DNA of 64,000 bases, from the NCBI GenBank assembly GCA_948567375.1, contig OX419757.1:31868001-31932000 (forward strand). Reading direction: 5' to 3'. Position 1 is the stretch's first letter. Each line of letters opens with the position of its first letter. The stretch comes from Lunularia cruciata (taxonomy: Eukaryota; Streptophyta; Marchantiopsida; Lunulariales; Lunulariaceae). Position numbers and translations under genes: made by a program. Below the pieces are notes generated by a model that searched no databases, was not told where the DNA came from, and saw nothing but the letters and a program-made list of their open reading frames with translations. Below are positions 20,677-31,138 of this stretch, piece by piece.

Positions 20677-22480
20677 ATGACCCGGGTAGACTCAATGTCT
20701 ATTCATGCTTACATAGCAAAGGCCAAGTATGATGTCTTGCTAGAGGATAAGAGAGGAAAGGATGTCAATGAAGAAGTTAGACCTTCCAAGAGACACACAC
20801 AATCCGGAGTAAGGCCTACAATAGAACCTCAAATTAAACAAAGGCCTACATTAGAGCTTGAGTTAAGTAGAAACAAACCATTGACAAGGATACATTCATG
20901 GATGAAGGGATTGCTAAAGAAGAAGCTCAAAAAACATTTATAGAGGGTGGGAAGGAACAAAGAGGTAAATTACTTGCTTACAAAATCAAATCTAAGATTG
21001 AAGCTAAGATGGATTTGAGGAAGATTATGAAGGATGGGATCTTGAATGGGAAGGTAGAATTTATGCTTGGAGAAGTTCTTGGCATTTCCAAAAGGGAGTT
21101 CCATAAAATGATAATTGATATAATCAAGAGAAAGTGGTCTATGGTAGAAGGGCCTAGATTTATTGAAGCTCAAGTTGTAGAGGTTTATCAGGGAGAGGTA
21201 GTTTGCAGAGAGGACAGATGTGCTAAATGCCTTCACTCCAAACCTACCCATAAATTCAATCAAGTAAGTTTTGAGATGATGTTGGAGCCAAGTAAGTAGG
21301 AAGCTATTTGAGCCAAAAAAATTGGGCAAGAGCTACAATAGAAACTATATTCAAGCTAAAAGGTTTGGAAGAACTGGTTGTAACTTTGATTGATCAGGGT
21401 TTAGAATATATATGATTTCCAAAGATTTTTACAATAAGGTGTTGTAGTCTATTGATATTGATCAAAATTAGAAAGTTAGAGTGGTGAATGAAAAAAGAAG
21501 TGGGAGAGAATAGAATTGTATGGAGAATGTCCTAATATTCAGGTGACCATTGGTGACGTTAGTCCTTCCCAACATTTATTTATTTATTTATGAGAAGGCT
21601 ACATATTGGGTCTTGTTGGGTCAGCCTTATTAGTAGAATAAGGATGGAAACCAAGGTTCTAGATGATGGATTTTCATATGCTTGGATAAGGAGTAAGGAG
21701 CCACAAAGGTGGTCTAGTTCTTGTTGTATGTACTAACCATCACCAAATAGGGACAAACTAAAGGATGTGTCCTTACCTAGGATACAAAGGGAGTTTATCA
21801 ATGTTATTGATGAAGAGGATGTTTTGGAGGTGCCATTACAAGCCAATAATGTGATGGCATTGATCACTATGGATTCTTGCTTCACAAGGATGAAGAAGAT
21901 ATGTTATTGTGTATAGATTTTGTAGGTACCAAATAGGATTTTTGTGTATCATTTATCAAAGTAGAGAATTTAAAAAGAGGGAGAAGAGATTATGTTAGAA
22001 ATATGAAGCATTTGTTGGTTGAAGAAAATTAAATAAAAGAAGGAGACTTTATATCAATGATTTTGTAAAAGCAGTATTCCTTGGATGATTTGAGTAAATT
22101 GCCAAGAATATGCAATGATTTTATGGATGCGGGTAAAGGAATATTTATGCACAAAAGCTCCAAGGAAGTTTATGATATAATAGATGGGTTTTATGCACAA
22201 AAGTTCCAAGGAATTTTATGATATAATAGATGGGTTTTGTGAGAAGGAGAGAATTCTTTTGCACCAAGAGGTGTTGGTTGAGACAAAGAATAAAGTTCTT
22301 GAAAAGAAGGGAAAGCCAATCGCTCAACCACTACTTACATACTCACTATGACAATTGTGATAAACAACAAAGGAGTAGAGTTTGTGAGATCCTACAAGGG
22401 TAGATCATCAATTCACATACAAGACTTTGGAGATGCTAAAGGTTGGAGAGGGAGATTTCTTTTTGGATAAGGAGAAGAAG
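20677..22480 (+). pseudogene. Element C gag-pol linker and protease region
   Basis: Two overlapping open frames (20677-20943 and 20898-21299) encode lysine- and glutamate-rich protein (KIEAKMDLRKIMKDGILN, EVLGISKREFHKMIIDIIK). They resemble the spacer that precedes the protease in this lineage. Near 21375 ELVVTLIDQGLEY marks the protease active site, where the usual DSG reads DQG, so the enzyme is probably dead. CPNIQVTIGDV-like sequence near 21530 continues the fold. The rest is stop-rich. A 46-bp tandem duplication lies at 22147-22238. Confidence 0.6.
22147..22238 (+). repeat. 46-bp tandem duplication in element C
   Basis: ATGCACAAAAGCTCCAAGG at 22147 is repeated at 22193 with few mismatches, both copies running into GATATAATAGATGGG. 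The period is not a multiple of three, so it shifts the former frame. Confidence 0.85.
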
Positions 22481-22499
22481 GTATTTACAAAAAGTGTTA

Positions 22500-23430
22500 T
22501 CCAAACATAGAAAAGCCTTTAATTTTTAGCCTTTGGAGATAGGAGGAGTAGATCCAATTGTGGTATCACCAATGATTATTTTCACAATTCCACATGTTTT
22601 GTGGGATTTAAGGCCAATTCCCATCCCTACAACTCACTTTCAAAAACTCATTGAGTTGTTGAATGAGAAGGTCTAAATGGGAATTTTAGAGCCATTTATA
22701 GCTCCATATTCTAGTAGGTTGTTTATAGTGCCTACAAGAATGGGAAATTGAGGTTCATACAATATATGCAACTTGTAAATCATGTGACCATTAGGAACAT
22801 GGTATAGGATCTATAGTGTAGGAGTTTTTAGGTAGATCCATATATTATTAGGAGGATCTATATTCCAGATATGATCAATGTCAATTAGCTTAGAGGAGCA
22901 AAGATCTAACAAGAACGAGGACACCATTGAGTTTGATGAGGATATGTACCTTACCTCAAGGAGCCACAAGTTCTATAGCTCATATGATGAGTGGTATGCA
23001 TAGGGTTTTAGGGGACTTCATTCAAAAGAAAACTTGCCTTTCTTGGATGATGTGCCTATTAAAATATGTGAGGAAGTGAACAAGGATTAGAATTTAGATA
23101 TAGAGTGTTGTAGGAAATTTTTTGCCGATCACATTAAAGATTATGAAAACATTCTATCAAGACTACAGGAAGTACATTTAATATTATCAAGGGAAAATTT
23201 GACCTTTGGGGTTCAGGAAGTACTTGTAGCTATACATTCATGTGGATTATATAGCAGGAAGCCAAGTCTAAGAAAGTGCATGCCAAAGGAAGCATTCATG
23301 AAATATGCAACACCAAGAGAAAAGTTAGAAGGTTTTTAGGTGCTTGTTTATTTAATATGTCTTGGATTTCTCATTTAGTGCATGTTGTGGATTCTTTGTA
23401 CCAACTACTAAGGAAGAGGAACAAAATTTG
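22500..23430 (+). pseudogene. Element C reverse transcriptase
   Basis: Frames encode VLWDLRPIPIPTTHFQKLIE, MGILEPFIAPYSSRLFIVP, QYMQLVNHVTIRNM, LYSRYDQCQLA, CTLPQGATSSIAHMMSGMH, and the catalytic block PFLDDVPIKIC at about 23036-23068. These are the fingers and palm of a Ty3/gypsy reverse transcriptase from a lineage distinct from element A. FFADHIKDYENILSRLQEVH and the thumb follow. In-frame stops (TAA after NEKV, TGA in GN*GS) and frameshifts inactivate it. Confidence 0.85.
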
Positions 23431-24043
23431 GTGGGAGGAGAAATAGATTTTTTCCATACAAGAGTTGAAGAAGTTACTAGTTTTTGCACTAACATTGAGG
23501 AAGGCATCATATGATGGAGATAAGAATGTCTTTCTTATGGTTGATACTAGTCCTTTTGTTGTTAGTTGGGCAGTTGGAAAAGAAGATGAGGATGGCCAAA
23601 GATATGTGATCAAATTTAGTTCTAAGGTCTTAAACCAGAAGTAGCAAGATTATCATCAGGTTAAGAGGGAGTTATGGGGAATGGTTTCTGCTGTAAAGGC
23701 AAATAAGGAGTTTTTCATAAGAGTGCCATTGATTGTGGAGACAGATTATTAGCTACTACTTGGTATGATCATAGGTTGTTCAACTCCTGATAATGATATG
23801 CCTAGATAGATAACATATATCAAGAAATTGAATCTAGATTTTAGGTACATTCTTGGTGTGGGAGATCCAATGGTTGACATTATTTCCAAAGTAGGGTTCT
23901 ATAATGAACAAGAAATGATAGAGGTGGGAGATTATGTTGGAGATGACTTCTACACCATAACAACAATAAAAGATATTGGTGAGTACATTGTCTTTGCTCT
24001 TGACTCTTTCTCTAGGATTTGCATGAGGGACAATGGTTTTTGA
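23431..24043 (+). pseudogene. Element C RNase H
   Basis: ALRKASYDGDKNVFLMVDTS begins the domain, with the first acidic residue in VDTS. VIKFSSKVLNQK, DYHQVKRELWGMVSAVKA and LIVETDY continue it. The tether ITYIKKLNLDFRYILGVGD near 23815 runs into an open frame at 23828-24043 (GDPMVDIISKVGF). TAG codons at 23642 and 23749 replace probable CAG or TGG codons. Confidence 0.82.
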
Positions 24044-24049
24044 GTGGGA

Positions 24050-25560
24050 AGTACTTGAGCACTCTTAATAGACAAGAAGGTTGGACAAATGAGTTTTTCA
24101 AAGGGATCAAAATAAAAGCATACACCTATTTCTTGAGAGATAGACTTTTGTGGAAGTATCCAAAGGTTTTAAGGAGAATCCCTCATAGATTTGTTTGAAG
24201 TCCTGAAATAAAAAGACTTACTTGATTTGAGAATATCATGATAGCCTTTGAGTAGTACTTTGAGGTGTATGAGCTGCATTTTCTGAATTGAAGGTAAATT
24301 ATTGGTGGAAAGGAATGTATCAAGATATAATCTCATTTGTTGGTACTTGTGAACTTATCAATAGTATTCCATTATCAAGTACAAGGAAAACTTCACTCAC
24401 ATATCTGTTAGCCATGCACTACAAGTTGTTAGCAAATATTGTTGTGATACCTAAGGAAGATACTTGATTCTTGTTTGGGAGGATTTTACAAATCAAGTGA
24501 AAGGGAAGGCTTTAACAATCAAGAGCAAAGAAGTTTTTTGCTAGTTCATTTTGGAGGAGATTATTTGCCAATATGGATGTGTGAGGAATTTGAATGTTGT
24601 TGTAGCTAGAGATGAGCTTACAATTAGGTTCATTTTGGAGGAGATTATTTGCCAATATAGATGTATGAGGCATGTTGTTGTAGATAGAGATGAGCTTACA
24701 ATCCAGTTCATTTTGGAGGAGATTATTTGCCAATATAGATATATGAGGAATGTAGTTGTAGATAGAGATGAGCTTACAATCCAAAACTATTGCTTACAAT
24801 CCACAAGGAATTGGAAAGGTGGAGAGGGATCATTCACCAATAGTGAAAGCTTTGGTTAAAGATTGTGATGAAGGGATATAGTAGTTGCCTAAATTACTAC
24901 TTTTGCTTTGTGAGCTAATAGAACAACATATAGTTCAATGGCAAGTTACATAACATAGGATTTGATTTATATGCATAAATCAAAACATATGGTATGTAAC
25001 CTATTATGCTTATTATGCCTATTGAGGAAGTAGTACCAACATGGAATGTAATTCCTTGCAAAGATGGAATATTGTCTGAAGATTTATTGGCTCTTAGGAT
25101 AAGGCTATTATCCTAGAAGCCAGAGGATGTGGAAAAAGCTTTGTAGCAATTATGTGCTACCAAATTGAAGAAAAAGGAAAGGTTTGACAAAACCCATAGA
25201 TTGAGGTCAGCTTTTTTGAAGGAACATGATTGGGTCTTAATTTATGATAATAGTCTTATCAACAAACATAGCACAACTTGGAAATTTTCTATGAGGTTAT
25301 TTTATCCATATATCATTGTTTAGGTTCTTGACAATGGCACTTATTGATCAAGGAAATTGGACTAGACAATGCTTAAAGCACTAATTGTTAGTAAGAGAGT
25401 AAAATTGTTCAAGAAGAGAGAAGCAAATGGTTTATTTTAGGATTTTCAAATTTTAGGAGATGAAATATAAGAAACAATGAAGATCCAAATGAAGATGAGG
25501 GTAATCCAAGTGCTATTGAAAATCAAGAGTGATGAAATCCACTACAACTTGGAACTTTTT
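24050..25560 (+). pseudogene. Element C integrase with in-frame triplicated segment
   Basis: LLWKYPKVLRRIPHRFV begins the zinc-binding part. The core is read from FTNQVKGKALTIKSKEVF and FILEEIICQYGCVRN, then the segment RDELTI at the second catalytic Asp block, which is present three times. Downstream, LKEKERFDKTHRLRSAFLK and VLIYDNSLINKH-like sequence near 25170-25270 match the C-terminal part of this lineage. No chromodomain was found before the polypurine tract at 25583. Stops are numerous. Confidence 0.75.
24545..24784 (+). repeat. Three in-frame tandem copies (84 and 78 bp) inside integrase
   Basis: TTCATTTTGGAGGAGATTAT starts at 24545, 24629 and 24707. The spacings of 84 and 78 bp are multiples of three, so each copy encodes FILEEIICQY..RDELTI. 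The copies are very similar, so the array is younger than most decay in the element. Confidence 0.92.
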
Positions 25561-25593
25561 TTGCACATCTTGACAATGTGCAAATAAGAGGGG

Positions 25594-26539
25594 TGGATGT
25601 TGTGAAGTGGACTAGCTACTCATAAGAAACCAATTTCAATTTGTTCAATATAATTTCTCTCAAGTTTCGTAATGAATATTATGTTAAGGATAACTCATAT
25701 GGGCTGGTCTACTACAAGCTGATATATGGATCTATTGTGGACTGATCTATGGATCTATTATAAAATAATCTATGGGTTGATCTACTAGATAAGGTAGGGG
25801 TTGTCATGTTGGAGCAGATTTCTCCATGGATACTAGTCCAAACATGGGTTCTTTATTTAAAGAGTGGCACTGCTTGCACTTGGAGGGTTGTTGGTGGTTC
25901 TTTTATTTCTCTAGGAGTGTGACTCAAGAGGATGCAGTGGTGTAACTATTGAGGATGAGAAGTTTGGATGACTATTGTTGAATTATTGCAAAGATTTTGA
26001 CTATGGAGGAGGTTTTGGTTATGGTGATCAGGCTTTTGAGATTGGTAGTTACATATTGGGATTGCGGATATGAGTGAAATTTGATTATAATGATCAAGGA
26101 TTCTTAGTAATTAGATTGCAATTTGAATAGAAGACATGACAATGAAATGAAATTAGAGATGGAGAGAGTGGATTTCATCTTGGGGATTTGAGAGAAGGTT
26201 TTGAGGTTCAAGTATCTTGATTGTGTTGAATTTATTGAGAAATCAAGATTTTAGGTTTTTCAAGAAGAAGAGAAACACATTGGCAATTTGTGATAGTTAG
26301 GAAGGAGATTTAAGATATTTAGGATCTATGAAAATTCATAGTAGCTTTTTTATTTGAGTATATCTCAAGTATAATAAATGTGTTGAACCATGGGTATTCT
26401 AGTGCTTCTCAAACATTTTTTTTGGAATAATGAGTGTTGAGAAGTAGTTGGATCAATTTAGCAATTATATCCAAATAGACTTGGGTCTATTCATCAAGAA
26501 TTCCAATGTTTTGGTGGTTGGCAACCAAACTCCATGACA
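25594..26539 (+). repeat. 3' LTR of element C
   Basis: This 946-bp block follows the purine tract AAATAAGAGGGG, begins TGGATGTTGTGAAG and ends AACTCCATGACA. It aligns with the two end segments of the 5' LTR but lacks the five tandem repeats. The base after it starts element D LTR sequence. Confidence 0.85.
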
Positions 26540-26544
26540 CTATA

Positions 26545-26951
26545 GTGGAAGATCATATTGGAACTCTCAAGTGAGAGAAACTCCAAATGCCTAGCTTGAG
26601 CTTGGCTTGGCTATTTATAGTAACTTGGGTACAAGACTTCCAAGGAGCTTCCAAGGAAGGTTCCCTCTATGAGCCACCTTCCTTGGAGTGCAAGCTAAGC
26701 TAATAATTTACTTGGTTTACTTAGTTAGAAGCTAGCTATCAATTGGGTGTACAAGTTAATCTACCCTTGGAAAGTTCTTAGAAGCTTCTTACCAAGAAGC
26801 TTCTTGTGTGCTTTTAGAATATTTTACCCACAAGCTTTCTCAATGCTTCTAGCATATTCTTATGCTAGTTCTACTTTTGTTTGCTATATTTAGCTTAGAC
26901 TATTAACTCATTAGCTTCTACTAACTTGTGTGCTAACTCTATATTATTACA
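26545..26951 (-). repeat. 3' LTR of element D (inverted family A LTR)
   Basis: On the minus strand it begins TGTAATAATATAGAG after the tract GTAGGGAAATA and shows the same TATAAATA box (26612-26619) and GAAGCTTC modules (26785-26810) as LTR A. The terminal part of the LTR matching 6290-6316 is missing next to element C. Confidence 0.85.
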
Positions 26952-28420
26952 TATTTCCCTACCACTAGTTGGTGATGTCCTTATCACCATGGAATCTTTG
27001 AACTCCTATAGTGTTGTTTGTGCATTATGGAGATAAGAAAGAAAGAGGATCCAATGTGGTATCATGAAGGAGATACATTTTCCAAAGGATCTTATATTCA
27101 ATGTGTTATTGGCGGTCACATTGGATATCACAACATGCATGTACACAATCAACTTCATATTCCTCATGATCATTGACAATGATGGGAGGAGGAGGAGGAC
27201 ATGAGTGGAAAAGGAAGTTGAGTTAGAAACAAAGGATTTTTACTTTGAAATATGGAAGACGTGATGGATCTGCATATGACTAAGGAGAGCAAGTGGGTAG
27301 GCAATGAGAAAAATAATCTGAGTAATCTCAAATGGACCTATCCAATTAATAGCAAGTTTAGAAACTTGGGTATTGAATGGGAGAGGAAGGTTATTGGATG
27401 AAAGCATGACCGTATCACCTAGTTGAAAGATGAGGTTGTGGCAATGTTTATCAACATATTGCTTTTGCTAATTTTGAGGAACAAGAAGATGAGACTTGGC
27501 TTGGTGGAGAGATTTAGATAACATGGACAAGAAGGTGGAAGTATGCATGCCTTGAGATGGTGGAGGAGCAAGAAGAGAACATAAAACAAGTGGATCTTGC
27601 ACATAATTAAACAAAAAGGTGGAAGTATCTTAATCAATGTAGTGAGCATTGACAAAGGCTCCTCCAAAATGCAATTTGCTCATTATGTTTGTCCATCAAT
27701 TTGAGAATAATAAGCTATAGGCAATGCAAGCTTGGTACCAAGGAGTTTAAAAAATGCTTGCCAAAATTTAACAATAAAGTGAGGTTCTCAACTAGATCAG
27801 AACTCTTGGCATCCTATGGTGCTTGGAGATGGTGTTAAAATAGATTTGGGCCAATGTTTGAGTGTCAAATTTATCTATGGTAGGAGCCAAATGAATATGC
27901 TTGTTAAGCTCATCAGCAAACACTTTGATGGATGTATGGCCTTAGTTTGTCTTTGGCAAGGATGTGATGAGGTACAAGCTTACATGTTCCCAAGGGATAG
28001 ATGGAATAAGTAGTTGTTGAAGGAGTGCACTCGACTTCTAAATATTGACTTTGTTGCATTGGCAATTCTCACAAGATTGGATAAACTCCTCAACCTCTCA
28101 TGCCATGTTGGGCCTCCACTATTGACATTATAGGGTACCCAAGATCTTTTCCACACCCATGTGATCAATGATTGGTAAGTCACGGTCTTCTTGAAGCCAC
28201 ATAAGTCATAGATCACTCTTGGTTAGAACATAGATCTTAATCTCATAGAATAGAAGGTCTCCCTTTGATGACAAAATCTTGTATTCCTTTTCATGTGTTG
28301 CAAGACAACCTTGTACAAACTAAAAGAAGGAGTCTTGTTATAAAGTGGTCCTAAAATTAATTTGGACTTTAAAGTCAATATATTGTTGTAATTATTGCTA
28401 TTATGCAAGATATAGGAAGA
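26952..28420 (-). pseudogene. Element D integrase and chromodomain
   Basis: The chromodomain lies near 27010-27190 (NDHEEYEVDCVHA, YKILWKMYLLHDTT). Integrase pieces include AYYSQIDGQT near 27690, FWQAFFKLLGTKLALP near 27750, and an HERLRSLSNLVRIAN block near 28090, homologous to the FVRSC..C knuckle region of element A. The zinc-binding segment ITYQSLITWVWKRSW is near 28150. Stops and frameshifts occur throughout. Confidence 0.82.
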
Positions 28421-29960
28421 ATCTTCAAATCATATCATTGTGATAGGGCCTTGGGGATGGCATAGAACTTTTTGGGTTTGTACTCAGCTTGCTTTGAAAC
28501 AATTATAATTTTTTATCCTCTCAATGATGTCAATTCTTCATGTGCTCAAAATGTAAGGTATGCAACTAAGGTTTGTTATTGGTTTGCATGACCACTTGTT
28601 TTCCCAGGAGATAATGTCTCTATACCTTTGTGGTATATACCATTGCCAATTTTTCTTGATCTTAGGAAAAATAATTCCTTTTTGTTGTGTTTAGTTGGTG
28701 AGACACAAAGGCCATGGGATATAAGTAATTTATAAATTCCTATTGTAAAACTACTCCAATAGCAAAGTTCAAAGCATCAAAATCAACCTTTCAAGTAGTT
28801 GAGTACTATGTGGTTTTATATGCTTCAATTTTTTGAATAGATCTTTGTGCATTGTGATCTATTCAAAGCTTGATGTCATTCTCAATAGATGGGTCAACGG
28901 TACAACCACATGAGCATAATAATGGAAGAATTATCAATAAAGACTTACCAATCTATTAAATTCCTAGACTTCCATGACATCCTAAGTGTAGGCCAATTGG
29001 TAACAGCCTTGATTTTCTCCTCTTCCATCTTGATCCCCTCCAATCAGACCTTATAACCCAAGAAGATAAATTCCTTCTACCAAAAGGCACGCTTCAACTT
29101 CTTGTGATAAACCTTCTATTTCTGTTATCATCTTAAGAGTTCTCATATGTGATTCTTGTATTTTGCCTTCATCTTGCAATAAGATTTATATATCATCCAA
29201 GAACACCACTTTGTTTTAATCTAATAGCCCATCCAACACCCAATGCATTTGATCCATGAAAATTGCTGAGGCATTAGTGAGCCTAAAAGGTAACACTCTT
29301 TATTAAAATTGCCCATACCGTATATGAAAGGTAGTCTTTTGCACATCCTCCTTATCAATGAGAGTTTTCCATTAGTCACTTTGAAGATCCAACTTAGAAA
29401 AGTATCATGCTCCACTCAATTAATTAAACAAGTCATCAATTTGAGGCAAGAGATACACATTCTTCACTGTTTTTTTTATTAAAGCTATAGTAATCAATAT
29501 AGAATTGAAATCCTATATCCTCTTTGGTACAAAAAATATTGGTTCTTCCCAAGGAGATGTACTATATTGTATGAAATTCTTTTCAATAACTTGGGTCATT
29601 GTGGTTCAAAGCTCTTCTAACTCCTTTGGTGAGAACCTATAGATTGGTCTACTCAATTGAGTGTTACTTAGCAATAGCTTGATCTTGAAGGGCATATTGC
29701 AATTAGAGTGTAATCCCTTTGGAAGATCATTTGGCAATATATATGTAAATACTCTTGAACTATTTGATCAAACATTGCTTGATGAGGCTTTTGATCATCA
29801 AATTCTCCTTGTGAAACTTGCTTGATCCACATAACAAAATTGAGAATATTTTTCTCCAAATTTAGCTCTACAACTACTATATTAATAAAATTTGCATCAT
29901 GGGATTGACAATTCCTAATTGTCTAGCCAAAAGGTTCCAAACAACCTAGTTGGTAATTCT
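28421..29960 (-). pseudogene. Element D reverse transcriptase and RNase H
   Basis: The minus strand encodes the FLDDI box near 29190-29205, followed by KIKAVTNWPTL and thumb-like sequence near 28990-29040. Upstream blocks (YGMGNFNKE.., LPQIDDLFN near 29430) correspond to the palm of element A. Many frames are interrupted. RNase H sequence (AFVSHQLN-like, QYNKKELFF near 28680-28720) follows. Confidence 0.8.
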
Positions 29961-31058
29961 TACCTTGGTGTTGTTCTTGAATTTTTTTATTGGGTCCAAT
30001 CAAATTGAACCTTATGATGTTTAAGACAAGGAAGACCTAGAATGATATTGTGGGGTAAATGAGTTACTTAAAATCCCATACACTCTACATACTCTCTCCC
30101 AATTTTGAATACAATTGGATATGAAATATGAAATGTCAAACTCTTTTTACCATTTTCCATTGTCAATGTACTACCCAATACCGGTTTGATAAGAATATAT
30201 AATTTATTTACTAATTACATAGACATGCAATCCTCCAATTTCTAAAATGAACCAAAATACTACAACCACAATTAGATATCATACCTTACCAATGAATCAA
30301 CCTTGCATAAGTTAAGCTTTCAATCTGATTGGGCCTAATCATGTTCCTAATAAGTGGCTCAATATCTCCTACTAGGACTCTTATGTTTGTTGATCATTAT
30401 GCTCCATGATTTCCATTTGGGTGGTTGGTTATGGTTGTGCATTCCTAGTTGAACATTTGGTAATGCAATATTCAATATGACAAGAATAAAAGTAACTACT
30501 ATTTTGTTACAAAATTTTTCTACATGTAGTACAAAGTGGTCTCCATTGGATGGAATCAATCTACATTAGTGTTGGTTCCTTCACCTATGCGTGGTCAATT
30601 GGTAGGCTTTTTAGATCAACAAGTTATGGCAACCATGGAATCAAAGTGCTCAACAAATTGCATGGCTTCTTCCAAGTATTTGGGCTCATGATGCTTATTT
30701 CCAATTTGGTGCATGATTTCAAGCTCCTCACAAATGGATCCAAAGCTTCAGCTTTTTTGTATTATGGTGTTTTGGAACTGCATGATGTAGGTCCTCAATA
30801 AACCAACATGCTTCAATTTTTCCAATCTATGTTGTGTGGCTTGTACAACATTCATTGCTTGGAAACTCTTGATTATTCCTCTCTTGAATTCTTCCCATGT
30901 CAAGATTGGAGCAACAAATTTCCATTGAGCTTGATCCACCAAAATCGTTACCATTGCTTGCCCACTCCATCTAATTAGCTTGAAGCCAAGAGAATTTGTC
31001 TCCTTTCACCTACAAGATTTGTGACTTCAAATAACATTTGCAATCAAACACAAATGAA
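29961..31058 (-). pseudogene. Element D protease and gag, 5'-truncated
   Basis: HNIILGLPCLKHHKVQFDW near 29990-30050 is the C-terminal end of the protease. The minus-strand frame 30748-30954 encodes gag (APILTWEEFKRGIIKSFQAM, LRTYIMQFQNTIIQ), matching element A gag 960-1160. Homology continues to about 31058 (CECYFEATN-like) and then stops abruptly. Confidence 0.85.
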
Positions 31059-31138
31059 TTGCTCAATGATTGTCATCCTTCCAAACATTACCAAGTCAAT
31101 TTTCACCTCTAGATAATATATCTGGCTATTGGTATTAC
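31059..31138 (+). repeat. 3'-terminal fragment of a family B LTR
   Basis: About 80 bp matching the last part of the solo LTRs (CATCCTTCCAAACATTACCAA, then CTGGCTATTGGTATTACA). It joins the truncated gag of element D without a detectable target duplication, so it is the product of a deletion or an insertion of a partial element. Confidence 0.7.

Larger units (their letters stand above)
17270..26539 (+). mobile_element. Ty3/gypsy element C (second lineage), decayed
   Basis: The internal region 19346-25593 encodes, in broken frames, gag with a CCHC-like knuckle, protease, reverse transcriptase with PFLDD, RNase H and integrase in the Ty3/gypsy order. A polypurine tract (AATAAGAGGGG) precedes the 3' LTR. 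The protein sequence differs clearly from element A: the reverse transcriptase has ILEPFIAPYSSRLFIVP and FFADHIKDYENIL blocks, and no chromodomain is seen. Stops are very frequent and CG is rare, so it is older than element A. The 3' LTR directly abuts the truncated inverted LTR of element D. Confidence 0.85.
26545..31058 (-). mobile_element. Ty3/gypsy chromovirus element D, relative of A, truncated at both ends
   Basis: Read on the minus strand this is a second copy of the element A family: gag, protease, reverse transcriptase, integrase, chromodomain, polypurine tract, LTR. The 5' part is lost: gag stops at about 31058, where a family B LTR fragment begins, and no 5' LTR follows. The outer end of its 3' LTR lacks about 30 bases and abuts element C at 26539. 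Decay is heavier than in element A, with few open frames above 60 codons. Confidence 0.88.
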
